NCBI GenBank assembly: GCA_028281425.1 | Contig: JANQJX010000073.1 | Span: 1 to 21,213 of the forward strand | Direction of reading: 5' to 3' | DNA length: 21,213 bases | Source: Simkania sp. | GTDB taxonomy: Bacteria; Chlamydiota; Chlamydiia; Chlamydiales; Simkaniaceae | Part shown: piece after piece, positions 1 to 7,617 of the stretch | Layout: every line of letters starts with the position of its first letter | Position numbering within the stretch: the first letter of the stretch is position 1 | Made by a program: the position numbers and the translations under genes | The notes under the pieces: generated by a model | The model's input: only the letters and a program-made list of their open reading frames with translations | Database searches by the model: none | What the model was told of the DNA's origin: nothing

Positions 1-175
1 TTGTCTGCTTTGCGTGGAGTCCATTAAGCAGCAGCAAAAAGGCGCCTGAGAGCTCTAGATCCTCCACCTGAAGGAAGAGGTTTTGCGCTCTATTTTTGAC
101 AAACAGCAACCGGAAAACGCTCCACAATAAATTCTTTTGATTTTGTCTTGGAAAGGAAGTGGCTACATCTTTCAA
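1..175 (-). CDS. Possible 5' part of an unidentified gene, cut by the window edge
   Basis: A minus-strand frame is open from the window edge up to a TTG at 173-175, giving about 58 residues that begin LKDVATSFPRQNQKN and contain hydrophobic runs such as SGAFLLLLNGL. A strong purine-rich ribosome-binding sequence (GGAGGAGGG) lies just upstream of the TTG, and an in-frame TGA lies a little further up. Two other genes here also seem to use TTG. The first 120 bases are richer in G+C than the rest of the left flank. No family is recognised. It could be a real gene start or a chance frame, since it is short and incomplete. Confidence 0.3.
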   Translation of the reverse strand, partial: MKDVATSFPRQNQKNLLWSVFRLLFVKNRAQNLFLQVEDLELSGAFLLLLNGLHAKQT

Positions 176-435
176 ACACCCTCCTCCAAATCATGTCTGG
201 GCTCTTAAAGAAGGGTTTAAGATAAAAAATTTCAGCTCAAGGCACTCTCTTTATCAAGATATGATTAAAAATGAGACTTAGGTTGAGGAAATTATAAAAA
301 TAAGATAGAGTTGATAAAAATGTCCCTAGATAAAGAGATTGTTTTCGAGCTTAAATTTTTGATTTAAAAAAAATGAAAAACTTCTTTTAAAAAATTTAAG
401 TTTTTTAAGCAGTCCCATAAAACTCTCAATGATAA
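176..435. other. AT-rich non-coding leader before the pgeF-kdsB operon
   Basis: No convincing gene is seen on either strand. The only structure is an AT-only imperfect palindrome: CTTAAATTTTT at 350-360 is matched by its exact reverse complement at 390-400, with 29 bases between. In such AT-rich sequence this may be chance. The promoter of the downstream operon should lie here, but no clear -35/-10 pair could be chosen. Confidence 0.4.
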
Positions 436-1167
436 ATGGTAAAACACAACTCAAAGCTTATGATCTCCTACTTAGAGTTTGATCTTCTAAGCGCTTTTCC
501 GGAAGTGAAACATGCCTCCTTTTTTAAAAATGAGCGGTTTGATTTGAGTGAGCGGGGGAAAAAAGAACACTATCAAAAGGCTTTAGAAATCATAGGGACT
601 CCCAAAGCAGTAAGGATAAAACAATGTCATGGAGATGATCTACTTGAAATTAAAAAAAAATCTCCTTTTTTAGATTTCTATAAAAATTTTGATGGAATGA
701 TCACAAGAGAAAAAGGGGTCAGTCTTGTGGTGCGTCATGCTGACTGCCAAGCAGCTCTTTTTTATGACCCCCAAAAAAAAGCAATTGCAAATGTGCATTG
801 CGGTTGGCGTGGAAGTGTAAAAAATATTTATCGTAAAACGATACAGATGATGCATTGCTTATACCAAAGTGATCCAAAGGATCTTCGCGTTTGCATTTCC
901 CCTAGTTTAGGACCTGAAAAGGCAGAATATCTCCATTATCGAGAAGCATTTCCAAAAGAGTTTTGGCCCTATCAATTGGAAAAAAATCATTTTGATTTTT
1001 GGGCCATTAGCTCAATGCAGCTGAAAAGGGAAGGGGTTTTAGAAAAAAACATTGAACTCGCCCGCCTTTGTACCTACTCTCATCCCGAAAATTTTTTCTC
1101 ATATAGAAGAGAAGGACGCTCAGGATCACAGGCAACAATCATTGCACTCACTCCCTTCTCGTCATAG
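436..1167 (+). CDS. pgeF: PgeF/YfiH-family (laccase-domain, DUF152) protein
   Basis: The 243-residue product has the signature of the Cu-oxidase_4/YfiH family: KQCHG (His65), RHADCQAALFYD (Cys104) and HCGWRG (His121) supply the His-Cys-His metal site, followed by SPSLGP (155-160) and the C-terminal block FSYRREGRSGSQATII. Family members have been described as peptidoglycan editing factors (removing L-Ser-containing muropeptide precursors) and as purine-nucleoside or polyphenol-active enzymes, so the substrate here is open. Length is normal for the family. The start at 436 has no good ribosome-binding site. The in-frame ATG at 460 is an alternative that removes eight residues. The gene lies 14 bases before rfbC and is first in an apparent operon. 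A peptidoglycan-quality role would suit chlamydiae, which make a reduced peptidoglycan, but that is inference. Confidence 0.85.
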   Translation: MVKHNSKLMISYLEFDLLSAFPEVKHASFFKNERFDLSERGKKEHYQKALEIIGTPKAVRIKQCHGDDLLEIKKKSPFLDFYKNFDGMITREKGVSLVVRHADCQAALFYDPQKKAIANVHCGWRGSVKNIYRKTIQMMHCLYQSDPKDLRVCISPSLGPEKAEYLHYREAFPKEFWPYQLEKNHFDFWAISSMQLKREGVLEKNIELARLCTYSHPENFFSYRREGRSGSQATIIALTPFSS

Positions 1168-1181
1168 CCACTAGGTGAATC

Positions 1182-1715
1182 ATGGATATTAAAGAACTTT
1201 CTTTAAAAGGGGCTCTTCTCATTACCCCTAAAATCTTTTGTGACAATCGAGGATTTTTTTTTGAATCTCATCACAAAGAGCATTATGAAAAAAGAGGAAT
1301 CAGCTCTTTTGTCCAAGATAACCATTCTTACTCTCGGCAAGGAGTGATTCGTGGGATACATTTTCAAGCAACACCTGGACAGGCAAAATTGGTTCGAGTA
1401 AGTTATGGAAAAATTTTTGATGTTATTGTGGATATCCGACCAAATTCTCCCACCTTTGGAAAATGGGAAGGGATCTATCTAGATGATGAGAAACATGAAC
1501 AACTCTTTATTCCAATGGGATTTGCTCATGGGTTTCAAGCCATCAGTCAAAAAGCTCATGTTCTATATAAGGTAAGCTCTTTTTACGATCCAAAAACCGA
1601 AAAGAGCTTTTATTATAATGATCCGAAAGTTGGGATTCAATGGCCTCTTAAGTTAACTTGTATCTCAAAACAAGATTTAAAGGCTCCCCCTTTTGATGAA
1701 GTGATGAGGAGGTAG
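1182..1715 (+). CDS. rfbC: dTDP-4-dehydrorhamnose 3,5-epimerase (RmlC)
   Basis: This 177-residue cupin-fold enzyme epimerises dTDP-4-keto-6-deoxyglucose at C3 and C5, the third step of dTDP-L-rhamnose synthesis. Family motifs visible are DNRGFFFESH (21-30), QDNHSYS (45-51), VIRGIHFQ with the catalytic His at 60, VDIRPNSPTFGKW (83-95), and IPMGFAHGFQ (110-119). The length is typical of RmlC. AGGTGA five bases before the ATG is a good ribosome-binding site. The stop is three bases from the next start, so translation is probably coupled to rfbD. The gene order here is C-D-B with no RmlA, which normally supplies dTDP-glucose. RmlA must be elsewhere, or the substrate comes from another route. Confidence 0.93.
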   Translation: MDIKELSLKGALLITPKIFCDNRGFFFESHHKEHYEKRGISSFVQDNHSYSRQGVIRGIHFQATPGQAKLVRVSYGKIFDVIVDIRPNSPTFGKWEGIYLDDEKHEQLFIPMGFAHGFQAISQKAHVLYKVSSFYDPKTEKSFYYNDPKVGIQWPLKLTCISKQDLKAPPFDEVMRR

Positions 1716-1718
1716 AAG

Positions 1719-2567
1719 ATGAAGTTATGGTTAATTGGAAAACGAGGAATGGTCTCCTCTGCAGTGCAACGTTTTCTTAAAGAAAAAAAAATCGATTTCT
1801 TAGCAACTTCAAGAAAAGAAATCGATATTACCGATAGGAAAACACTCGAGCATCAATTTAATACTTTACATTTTACACATCTTATCAATTGTTCAGGGTA
1901 TACAGCAGTAGATCGTGCAGAATTGGAAAAAGAAAAAGCCACAAAACTCAATGTAGATGCTGTGGAATGTTTAGGCCATTTAGCTACCCAAAAGAACGTA
2001 AAACTGATCCATTTTTCTACCGATTATATTTTTGATGGAAAAGAAAACACCCCTTATTTAGAAGGCACAAAGCCTTTTCCTCTTTCGGTTTACGGAAAGA
2101 CAAAACACTTAGGAGAAGAAAAACTCTTAAAAGCATGTCCCTCTGCTTGTATTATTCGCACTTCATGGCTTTTTGGGCGCGAGGGAAATCATTTTGTACA
2201 GACGATGATAAATCTCATGAACCAACATAAAAACTTGCGTGTTGTTTCGGATCAAAAGGGAAGATTGACTTTTTGTGATGACTTGGCCGAAGCTACGTTC
2301 AATCTTCTTGACTGCGTTGGGATTTTTCATTTTGCTAATCAAGGGGAAGTGAGCTGGTATGATGTGGCAAATGCTATTTTAACCCATCTCAAATTAAAAA
2401 AACCAAAGATCAAGTGTCAAAAAATCGAGCCTATTTCGACAAAAGAATATCCAACTTTAGCTATGCGCCCTCTTTTTTCGGTTCTAGCAACGAAAAAATA
2501 TGAAGCAAAAACTCAAAAAACTCCACGTGCCTGGCAGGCTTGTTTAAAAGATTATTTCGAGACTTAA
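1719..2567 (+). CDS. rfbD: dTDP-4-dehydrorhamnose reductase (RmlD)
   Basis: This short-chain dehydrogenase/reductase of 282 residues makes the last reduction to dTDP-L-rhamnose with NAD(P)H. The N-terminal nucleotide loop reads LIGKRGMVSSAV (residues 5-16), INCSGYTAVD follows at 56-65, the block STDYIFDG lies at 100-107, and the catalytic YGKTK (Tyr125, Lys129) is intact. RTSWLFG (147-153) and RVVSDQKGRLTFCDDLA are also typical. A strong GAGGAGG ribosome-binding site overlaps the end of rfbC. The last glycine of the usual Gly-rich loop is replaced, a mild deviation. It is the middle gene of the rfbC-rfbD-rfbB trio. Confidence 0.93.
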   Translation: MKLWLIGKRGMVSSAVQRFLKEKKIDFLATSRKEIDITDRKTLEHQFNTLHFTHLINCSGYTAVDRAELEKEKATKLNVDAVECLGHLATQKNVKLIHFSTDYIFDGKENTPYLEGTKPFPLSVYGKTKHLGEEKLLKACPSACIIRTSWLFGREGNHFVQTMINLMNQHKNLRVVSDQKGRLTFCDDLAEATFNLLDCVGIFHFANQGEVSWYDVANAILTHLKLKKPKIKCQKIEPISTKEYPTLAMRPLFSVLATKKYEAKTQKTPRAWQACLKDYFET

Positions 2568-2570
2568 TTC

Positions 2571-3569
2571 ATGTTAAAGGCAAACAGTCATATCTTGGTA
2601 ACGGGAGGGTCTGGTTTTATGGGTTCGGCTTTTATCCGTTATCTCTTTGAAAAGAGTTCATTCGAAGGCATTGTCTCTAATCTTGATCTTTTAACTTATG
2701 CTGGAAATCTCTCAAACCTCAGGTCGGTTGAAAGAGAAAAACGATACCGCTTTTTTCAAGGAGATATTGCTGATATATCTCTTCTGGAAAACATTTATCG
2801 TCAAGATCCTATCGATTACATCGTCCATTTTGCAGCGGAAACCCATGTTGATCGAAGTATAGAAACCCCAAGCCCTTTTGTGCATACAAATGTTTTAGGG
2901 ACCTATCATTTGCTCTCTTTTATTCTTTCGCATCCTCATATTCATTTTCATCACATTTCAACCGATGAAGTTTATGGCTCCTTAGGGCAACAAGGGATGT
3001 TTTTTGAAGACTCTCCCTATCTTCCCAATTCCCCTTATGCCGCTTCAAAAGCGGCAAGTGATCACTTTGTGCGTGCCTATCAAAAAACATATGGAATTTC
3101 AGCAACGATTTCTCATGCAAGTAATAATTATGGCCCTTGCCAACACAGAGAAAAATTTATTCCAATGATTATTTTAAACGCTCTTCACAAAAAAAAGATT
3201 CCCCTTTATGGAAAAGGAGACAATATACGTGATTGGCTTTTTGTTGATGACCACTCTGCTGCGATTTGGAAAATATTAGAAAGAGGATCTTCTGGAGAGG
3301 TCTACAATATTGGGGGAAACTGTGAAGTGAATAATCGAGCTCTTATCAAACAAATCCTCAAACTGCTTTCTAAAATTTTAGAAGAAGACCCAAAGAGTTT
3401 TTTTCCTTTAGTCACTCCTGTTAAAGATCGATTAGGACATGATTTCCGTTATCGCTTAATGACCCAAAAAATAGAAAAAGAACTTGGATTTTACCCTTTA
3501 AACGACCTCACGAGTGGCCTTAAAAAAACCATTCACTACTTTTTAACTCAAGAAAGTCAATTCACATAA
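2571..3569 (+). CDS. rfbB: dTDP-glucose 4,6-dehydratase (RmlB)
   Basis: This extended SDR enzyme of 332 residues converts dTDP-glucose to dTDP-4-keto-6-deoxyglucose with bound NAD+. Visible motifs are the Rossmann loop VTGGSGFMGSAF (10-21), LTYAGNLSNL (41-50), HFAAETHVDRSI (86-97), the active-site STDEVYGSLG with Asp132-Glu133, YAASKAASDH with Tyr156 and Lys160, and NNYGP. The only departure in the loop is FMG for the usual FIG. Length is normal. It starts three bases after the rfbD stop with no clear ribosome-binding site, so reinitiation from rfbD is likely. Together with rfbC and rfbD it can take dTDP-glucose to dTDP-L-rhamnose. Confidence 0.94.
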   Translation: MLKANSHILVTGGSGFMGSAFIRYLFEKSSFEGIVSNLDLLTYAGNLSNLRSVEREKRYRFFQGDIADISLLENIYRQDPIDYIVHFAAETHVDRSIETPSPFVHTNVLGTYHLLSFILSHPHIHFHHISTDEVYGSLGQQGMFFEDSPYLPNSPYAASKAASDHFVRAYQKTYGISATISHASNNYGPCQHREKFIPMIILNALHKKKIPLYGKGDNIRDWLFVDDHSAAIWKILERGSSGEVYNIGGNCEVNNRALIKQILKLLSKILEEDPKSFFPLVTPVKDRLGHDFRYRLMTQKIEKELGFYPLNDLTSGLKKTIHYFLTQESQFT

Positions 3570-3578
3570 GAGGTCCCA

Positions 3579-4319
3579 ATGAAAGTGATTTGTGTGATTC
3601 CTGCTCGTCTAAAATCACGCCGTTTCCCCGAAAAAGTTCTCACGATGCTTGGACCTAAACCTCTTTTACAGCATGTTTTTGAAGCGGCTCAAAAATGTCC
3701 TCAATTTGATGAGATTCTCTTTGCTGTTGATCATGAAAAAACAAAAAAACTCATCCACTCTTTTCAAGCTCAAGCCTTGATGACAAAGTCTGATTGTGTC
3801 AGTGGAACTGACCGTTTGATTGAACTTATGATGTCAAAACAAGCTTTTGGAACGATTTGGGTCAATTGGCAAGCTGATGAGCCTTTTATCAATCGACAGA
3901 TGATTGATGACCTTTTGCAATCAATTTCTTCTAGCCAAAGTGATATTTGGACTTTAAAGAAAAAGATCACAAAACAAGAAGAGATAGAAAATCCCAACCA
4001 GGTTAAAGTCGTAACGAATCTCGAAGGGAAAGCGCTTTATTTTTCTCGCTCCCCTATCCCTTATCCCCGCTTGCATCACTTTCATTATTACAAGCATATT
4101 GGCCTCTATGCTTTTACAAAGCGAGCTCTTGAAAAGATTCAGATGTTGCCCCCTTCAACCCCTCTCGAAAAATTAGAACAGCTTGAACAGCTCCGTTTTT
4201 TAGAAGGAGGACTTACCATTGAAGTGCATGAAACCCTGCATGAAACAGTTGGAATTGATGTTCCAGAAGACCTTATAAAAGCTCTTAAAAAAATGTATAG
4301 AGCGCCTAAAGGGTATTAG
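3579..4319 (+). CDS. kdsB: 3-deoxy-manno-octulosonate cytidylyltransferase (CMP-Kdo synthetase)
   Basis: The 246-residue product activates Kdo with CTP to CMP-Kdo, the donor for the Kdo transferase that acts on lipid IVA. Motifs are IPARLKSRRFPEK (7-19), SGTDR (75-79), QADEPFI (98-104, where most KdsB proteins have QGDEP), SRSPIP, YKHIGLYAFTKRAL and LEKLEQLEQLR. AGAGGT lies just before the ATG. It ends the five-gene operon, nine bases after rfbB. Its pathway partner kpsF is at 15018. The Gly-to-Ala change in the DEP motif is conservative and need not alter function. KdsB relatives that activate 8-amino-Kdo exist, so substrate identity is inferred from overall similarity. Confidence 0.92.
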   Translation: MKVICVIPARLKSRRFPEKVLTMLGPKPLLQHVFEAAQKCPQFDEILFAVDHEKTKKLIHSFQAQALMTKSDCVSGTDRLIELMMSKQAFGTIWVNWQADEPFINRQMIDDLLQSISSSQSDIWTLKKKITKQEEIENPNQVKVVTNLEGKALYFSRSPIPYPRLHHFHYYKHIGLYAFTKRALEKIQMLPPSTPLEKLEQLEQLRFLEGGLTIEVHETLHETVGIDVPEDLIKALKKMYRAPKGY

Positions 4320-4333
4320 TTTTATTTTTAATT

Positions 4334-4363
4334 TTTACAAAAAACCAAAGTTTAATGTATTAT
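4334..4363 (+). promoter_or_regulatory. Predicted sigma-70/sigma-66-type promoter for the ankyrin-like gene
   Basis: TTTACA at 4334-4339 and TATTAT at 4358-4363 are separated by 18 bases. Transcription would begin near 4370, only about 20 bases before the ATG at 4393. The surroundings are nearly pure A+T, so chance matches are easy, but position and spacing fit. Confidence 0.4.
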
Positions 4364-4392
4364 ATATATATAACTAATTAATTTTATTGCTT

Positions 4393-7215
4393 ATGTCATC
4401 TTCTACACCTTCTGTTTTTATTAAAGAAAATCTTACATTACATCCCCAATCTATTCTGCATGTGAGGAATGACCGTTTTGGACACGCATTTATTGAAATT
4501 AAAAAAATTAATTACGAAAATCTACTTCTTAATTTTATCTCATTTGGAACGTTTCCAGTGGGTCCTACAGAAGTTAGCTTTTTTGAGATTATAAAGTATA
4601 TTTTTAAAATATATGACTTTTCCAATTCAGCAATCACAAAAGCTGCAAAAGAAGAATTAAAACGACTTAACCTCAATAAGGATCAAAATTCTCTAGTTTT
4701 AAAGAATATCACAATTTTAAATGACAAATTTTTTAAAAATTCTTTAGAAAAAATTAAAAAACCAATAAATCCTTCAGAAAACTATTCTCAGTTAAAAACG
4801 TCAATAATTGAATTAACATCTTCTAAACAATCAACTCAAAGTTCACAATCAACATCTTCTAAACAATCAACTCAAAGTTCACAATCAACCACTTCCAATA
4901 CACAAACTTCACCCATTAAAGAAAACTCAAGTTGCTATAAAAAAACAACGTTTGGTCTCATTACAACGATTGCATTTGTTGTTTTCAGTATTTGGATACA
5001 CAAAAACCGAAAGACTCCAATCATAAAATCAGACATCCCAAATAGGTGCCATCCCCTCATGAACTCTACAAATAAAACTTGTTTTAATTGGAACCCCCCT
5101 CCTCCAAAAACAATTGTTTTTAACTCTAATTTGAACAATACAATTTTGAATGATCTTTCTTCCAATACGCCTAGCTTCCATCCCCACATGAGCTCTACAG
5201 ATAAAGATCCCCACATGAGCTCTACAGATAAAGATCCCCAAATGAGCTCTACAGATAAAGATCCCCTCATGAGCTCTACAGATAAAGATCCCCAAATGAG
5301 CTCTACAGATAAAGATACTTGTTTTAATTGGAACTCCCCTCCTCCAAAAACAATTGTTTTTAACTCTAATTTTGATACCAAATCTTTGATGTTTGGGGAA
5401 AAAAGCTTTCTTGTACGCATTTTAGAACATAATGTATCAGATAATCCCAAATGGCTTGGAAATAATATTCAAAAAGTAAAGCTTTTTTATGATGAGAAAG
5501 AGCTTCAATCATGGTTAGACCAAAACATGCATTTAAAAGATGATAAAAAACTTTTAAAAGAGCTTCAACAAGAAGGAGCTTTATCTGAAGAAATCTCTAA
5601 AATGATTGACTCTACTCAAGAAATCTACTTGCCCCTTCTTAGAAAAAAGGTGATTCAAACTCTCTTAGAAAAACATCTCAATGACATAGGAGGAGAATAT
5701 AATAGACCTTTATTGATGGAAATATTGGCTAACAACGCAATAAATTCTTTCATAAAAGTGGATCTTGTAAGACGCATCGTTTATCATCCCAACTTTAAAT
5801 TTAAGAATCATATCGACAACAAAGGATTTACCACCTTGATGTATCTATCATTAATGGGTTACGATTCCCCCTATACAACTCCAGACACTTTATCTAGCGA
5901 TAAGATCCTACGCAACACTTTTAAACAAATCCTAAGGCAAACATCTCCATCACATCTTCATCAACGCGACCCTAAAACTCAAAAAACAGCTGCAACTTTT
6001 TTAGCAGAAAGAAGAAATATCGAATTTCTTGAACAACTTCAAGAGGTAACGGAGAATAATTCTACTTCAACAGATAATAATGTACTTTCTACTCTTATAA
6101 AAGAGTCGCCATATACTCTTAGTGCAGACTCAACCTATTACAAGAAGTTTAAATCCTCCATAAAAAAAATAGTCATCCGTGCAAAAAAGACTACTGATTG
6201 GAATCAAGTTTTAACTCTTTCGTTAAACCGCAAAAATCAACACCTTACCCCAATTATTTTAAACAATCTCCCAGAAACTGTAAACATTACTGATTCAAAT
6301 CAAGATGAACTTTTCAACCTCATTGTTTTCGATAATTATAAAGAAACTATTTTCAACCTTATAAAAAGAGGCCTAATTATTCCTCAAAAAAAACATGCTC
6401 CTCATGTTTTTTTTATGGCCTTAGAAAGCAAGGAAGCTAACATTGCAGAAAAGATTCTAGATCAAGGGTTGTTAGATTTAAGTACAGATTTCTTTAAAAA
6501 CAATCCACCTTTAATCATGGCTCTAAAAAAGGATCTAAATGAGATCGCAAATAAAATCTTAGAAAGAAATGATATAAATGTGAATTCCCAAGATTTTATG
6601 AAAAAGTCCGCTCTTATAATTGCTATAGAACAAAAGAAAACCAACTTTGTAGAAAAACTCTTAAAAAAGCCTAACTTAAACATAAGCCTCCAAGATTTTG
6701 ATAAGTGTTCTCCTCTAATGGTTGCTGCCTTCGAAAATCAAACTGATCTTGTCGATAAGATTCTGGAAAGAGACGATATTGAATTTAAAAATGACTGGGA
6801 AACTTCAACTCGAACGAGTATGTTAGGTAAGTTCAATCGAAAACAAGATATGAAAAGAACGGAACTCAGGGAATCAGGATCAGCTCCTAAGAGCACGGAG
6901 GAAGAACTAAGAGAAAAAGATCATTTTACTCAAAATATATTAACCCCTTTGATTAAAAAGATGAAACCTAAAGCAACGCTTTACCTTCAAACTCAACAAG
7001 CTCAAGAAAAGCTCGATCAACAATATAATGCTCGATCCATGAATAGTATAAAACCCTACAAGCCCATTCTTGCCCTTAGGAAAGATATAAAAAAGGTCCA
7101 AGAAACGATTCGAACACAAAAAGAATACCAACATTTCTGGTTTGATCCTCCTAAAGTCCTTGCTATAGAAGATGTGCTAAAAGAAGATTGGAAACTTTCA
7201 AGCGGGTCACAATAG
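4393..7215 (+). CDS. Large repeat protein with one membrane segment and ankyrin-like repeats; candidate secreted/effector protein
   Basis: Starting at the ATG at 4393 (an in-frame TTG lies six bases upstream), the product has 940 residues. In order there is an N-terminal region of about 140 residues with no known match; a Ser/Thr/Gln-rich linker with two exact 12-residue repeats (about 142-165); one hydrophobic segment FGLITTIAFVVFSIWI (about 187-202); a low-complexity zone with five MSSTDKDP-type repeats (about 266-308) flanked by two CFNWN.PPPKTIVFNSN modules; then a helical region with a likely ankyrin unit (NKGFTTLMYLSLMGY, near 477) and three more near 700-800 (PPLIMALKKD, SALIIAIEQKKTNFVEKLL, SPLMVAAFENQTDLVDKIL). 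The C-terminus is Lys/Glu-rich. No catalytic motif is seen. No ribosome-binding site is evident. Ankyrin proteins of host-associated bacteria often act on host proteins, so a role in or at the inclusion membrane is plausible inference. Confidence 0.8.
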   Translation: MSSSTPSVFIKENLTLHPQSILHVRNDRFGHAFIEIKKINYENLLLNFISFGTFPVGPTEVSFFEIIKYIFKIYDFSNSAITKAAKEELKRLNLNKDQNSLVLKNITILNDKFFKNSLEKIKKPINPSENYSQLKTSIIELTSSKQSTQSSQSTSSKQSTQSSQSTTSNTQTSPIKENSSCYKKTTFGLITTIAFVVFSIWIHKNRKTPIIKSDIPNRCHPLMNSTNKTCFNWNPPPPKTIVFNSNLNNTILNDLSSNTPSFHPHMSSTDKDPHMSSTDKDPQMSSTDKDPLMSSTDKDPQMSSTDKDTCFNWNSPPPKTIVFNSNFDTKSLMFGEKSFLVRILEHNVSDNPKWLGNNIQKVKLFYDEKELQSWLDQNMHLKDDKKLLKELQQEGALSEEISKMIDSTQEIYLPLLRKKVIQTLLEKHLNDIGGEYNRPLLMEILANNAINSFIKVDLVRRIVYHPNFKFKNHIDNKGFTTLMYLSLMGYDSPYTTPDTLSSDKILRNTFKQILRQTSPSHLHQRDPKTQKTAATFLAERRNIEFLEQLQEVTENNSTSTDNNVLSTLIKESPYTLSADSTYYKKFKSSIKKIVIRAKKTTDWNQVLTLSLNRKNQHLTPIILNNLPETVNITDSNQDELFNLIVFDNYKETIFNLIKRGLIIPQKKHAPHVFFMALESKEANIAEKILDQGLLDLSTDFFKNNPPLIMALKKDLNEIANKILERNDINVNSQDFMKKSALIIAIEQKKTNFVEKLLKKPNLNISLQDFDKCSPLMVAAFENQTDLVDKILERDDIEFKNDWETSTRTSMLGKFNRKQDMKRTELRESGSAPKSTEEELREKDHFTQNILTPLIKKMKPKATLYLQTQQAQEKLDQQYNARSMNSIKPYKPILALRKDIKKVQETIRTQKEYQHFWFDPPKVLAIEDVLKEDWKLSSGSQ
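4816..4887 (+). repeat. Two exact 36-bp tandem repeats in the Ser/Gln linker
   Basis: The 36-bp unit encoding TSSKQSTQSSQS occurs twice in direct succession (4816-4851 and 4852-4887) without a base change. The unit is a multiple of three, so copy number can vary without breaking the frame. Exact identity implies a recent duplication. Confidence 0.9.
5059..5372 (+). repeat. 27-bp tandem repeats (5188-5316) between two copies of a ~75-bp module
   Basis: Starting at 5188, four full 27-bp units and one 21-bp partial unit each encode MSSTDKDP plus His, Gln or Leu. They are almost identical and keep the frame. On either side lies a longer duplicated module (5059-5133 and 5296-5372) encoding the CFNWN, PPPKTIVFNSN block. 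The first module starts with a degenerate unit, MNSTNK, so the 27-bp array probably grew from the start of this module by slippage. Corresponding parts of the two modules are 240 bp apart. Confidence 0.92.
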
Positions 7216-7264
7216 TATAACTATTTTCCCAATGATCCCCCTTGTGAATACACCCTATTCCACA

Positions 7265-7591
7265 CTAGCCTGTTATTTTTCATGCCCCCTTTTTTCGAAA
7301 AGCCAAGAAATTCTCGAATGGATAAGTTTGCAACCTAACTTAAAGGACTTGCCTTGAAATGGAGAATCCTCGTCTAAAGGATCTTTTCTCCTTAGGCTTG
7401 ACATAAATCGCATCTCCTTTTGTGCTCTCAAGAGTCTAGGGAATTTGCACCTTTCAAAATTTTCGAAAAAAATCTCAATGGATCTGAACAATTTTTCAGT
7501 TCAAGGCAGGTCCTTAAAAGAATTTATGGGATGCGTGAGCAAAACAGAGCCTGTGGATTTTTCTAAAGTGGACACGCAAAATACGGGCTAG
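7265..7591. repeat. MITE-like element A1, interrupted by a second element (B1)
   Basis: The ends are imperfect inverted repeats: CTAGCCTGTTATTTTTCATG at the left, and CTAGCCCGTATTTTGCGTG when the right end is read in reverse. The outer parts match, in reverse orientation, the element at 9032-9200. Shared stretches include the right-hand block around AGAATTTATGGGATGCGTGAGC, GGATTTTTCTAAAG, and the left-hand block GGATAAGTTTGCAACCTAA. Removing the inner insertion at about 7341-7517 leaves about 150 bp, close to the 169 bp of the uninterrupted copy. No protein is credible. It lies between the ankyrin-like gene and the 3' end of the M50 protease gene. Confidence 0.7.
7341..7517 (-). repeat. MITE-like element B1, inserted in element A1
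   Basis: The 177-bp segment has near-perfect inverted ends: TAAAGGACTTGCCTTGAA at 7341, and TTAAGGACCTGCCTTGAA read in reverse from 7517. Its reverse complement matches 17882-18047 along the whole length at well over 80% by eye. The empty site is seen in the related copy A2, where CCTAAG runs directly into AGAATTTATT. A small hairpin (CTAAGGA, GAAAAGA, TCCTTTAG in the reverse complement) lies inside. It has no transposase, so it would have to be moved by an enzyme supplied elsewhere. Confidence 0.78.
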
Positions 7592-7617
7592 GGGTTAGGG
7601 GATTTTCCTTGGGAATT

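Noticed and set aside
350..400. AT-only inverted repeat before pgeF as an operator or terminator
   Set aside because: The arms are only A/T-rich 11-mers with a 29-base loop in very AT-rich DNA; chance is the simpler explanation.
5188..5316. Regular short repeats that could suggest a CRISPR array
   Set aside because: The units are directly adjacent with no unique spacers, lie inside a coding frame and have no cas genes near.
4935..5450. Minus-strand ORF of 171 codons rich in repeated LSVELMWGS-type units
   Set aside because: It is the antisense image of the in-frame 27-bp repeats of the ankyrin-like gene; a repeat array that lacks stops in one frame often lacks them in the other strand.
7273..7491. 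72-codon minus-strand ORF similar to an 81-codon plus-strand ORF at 17904-18149
   Set aside because: The similarity is explained by the two copies of element B. The frame is broken by a one-base deletion in the second copy and both ORFs run out of the element.
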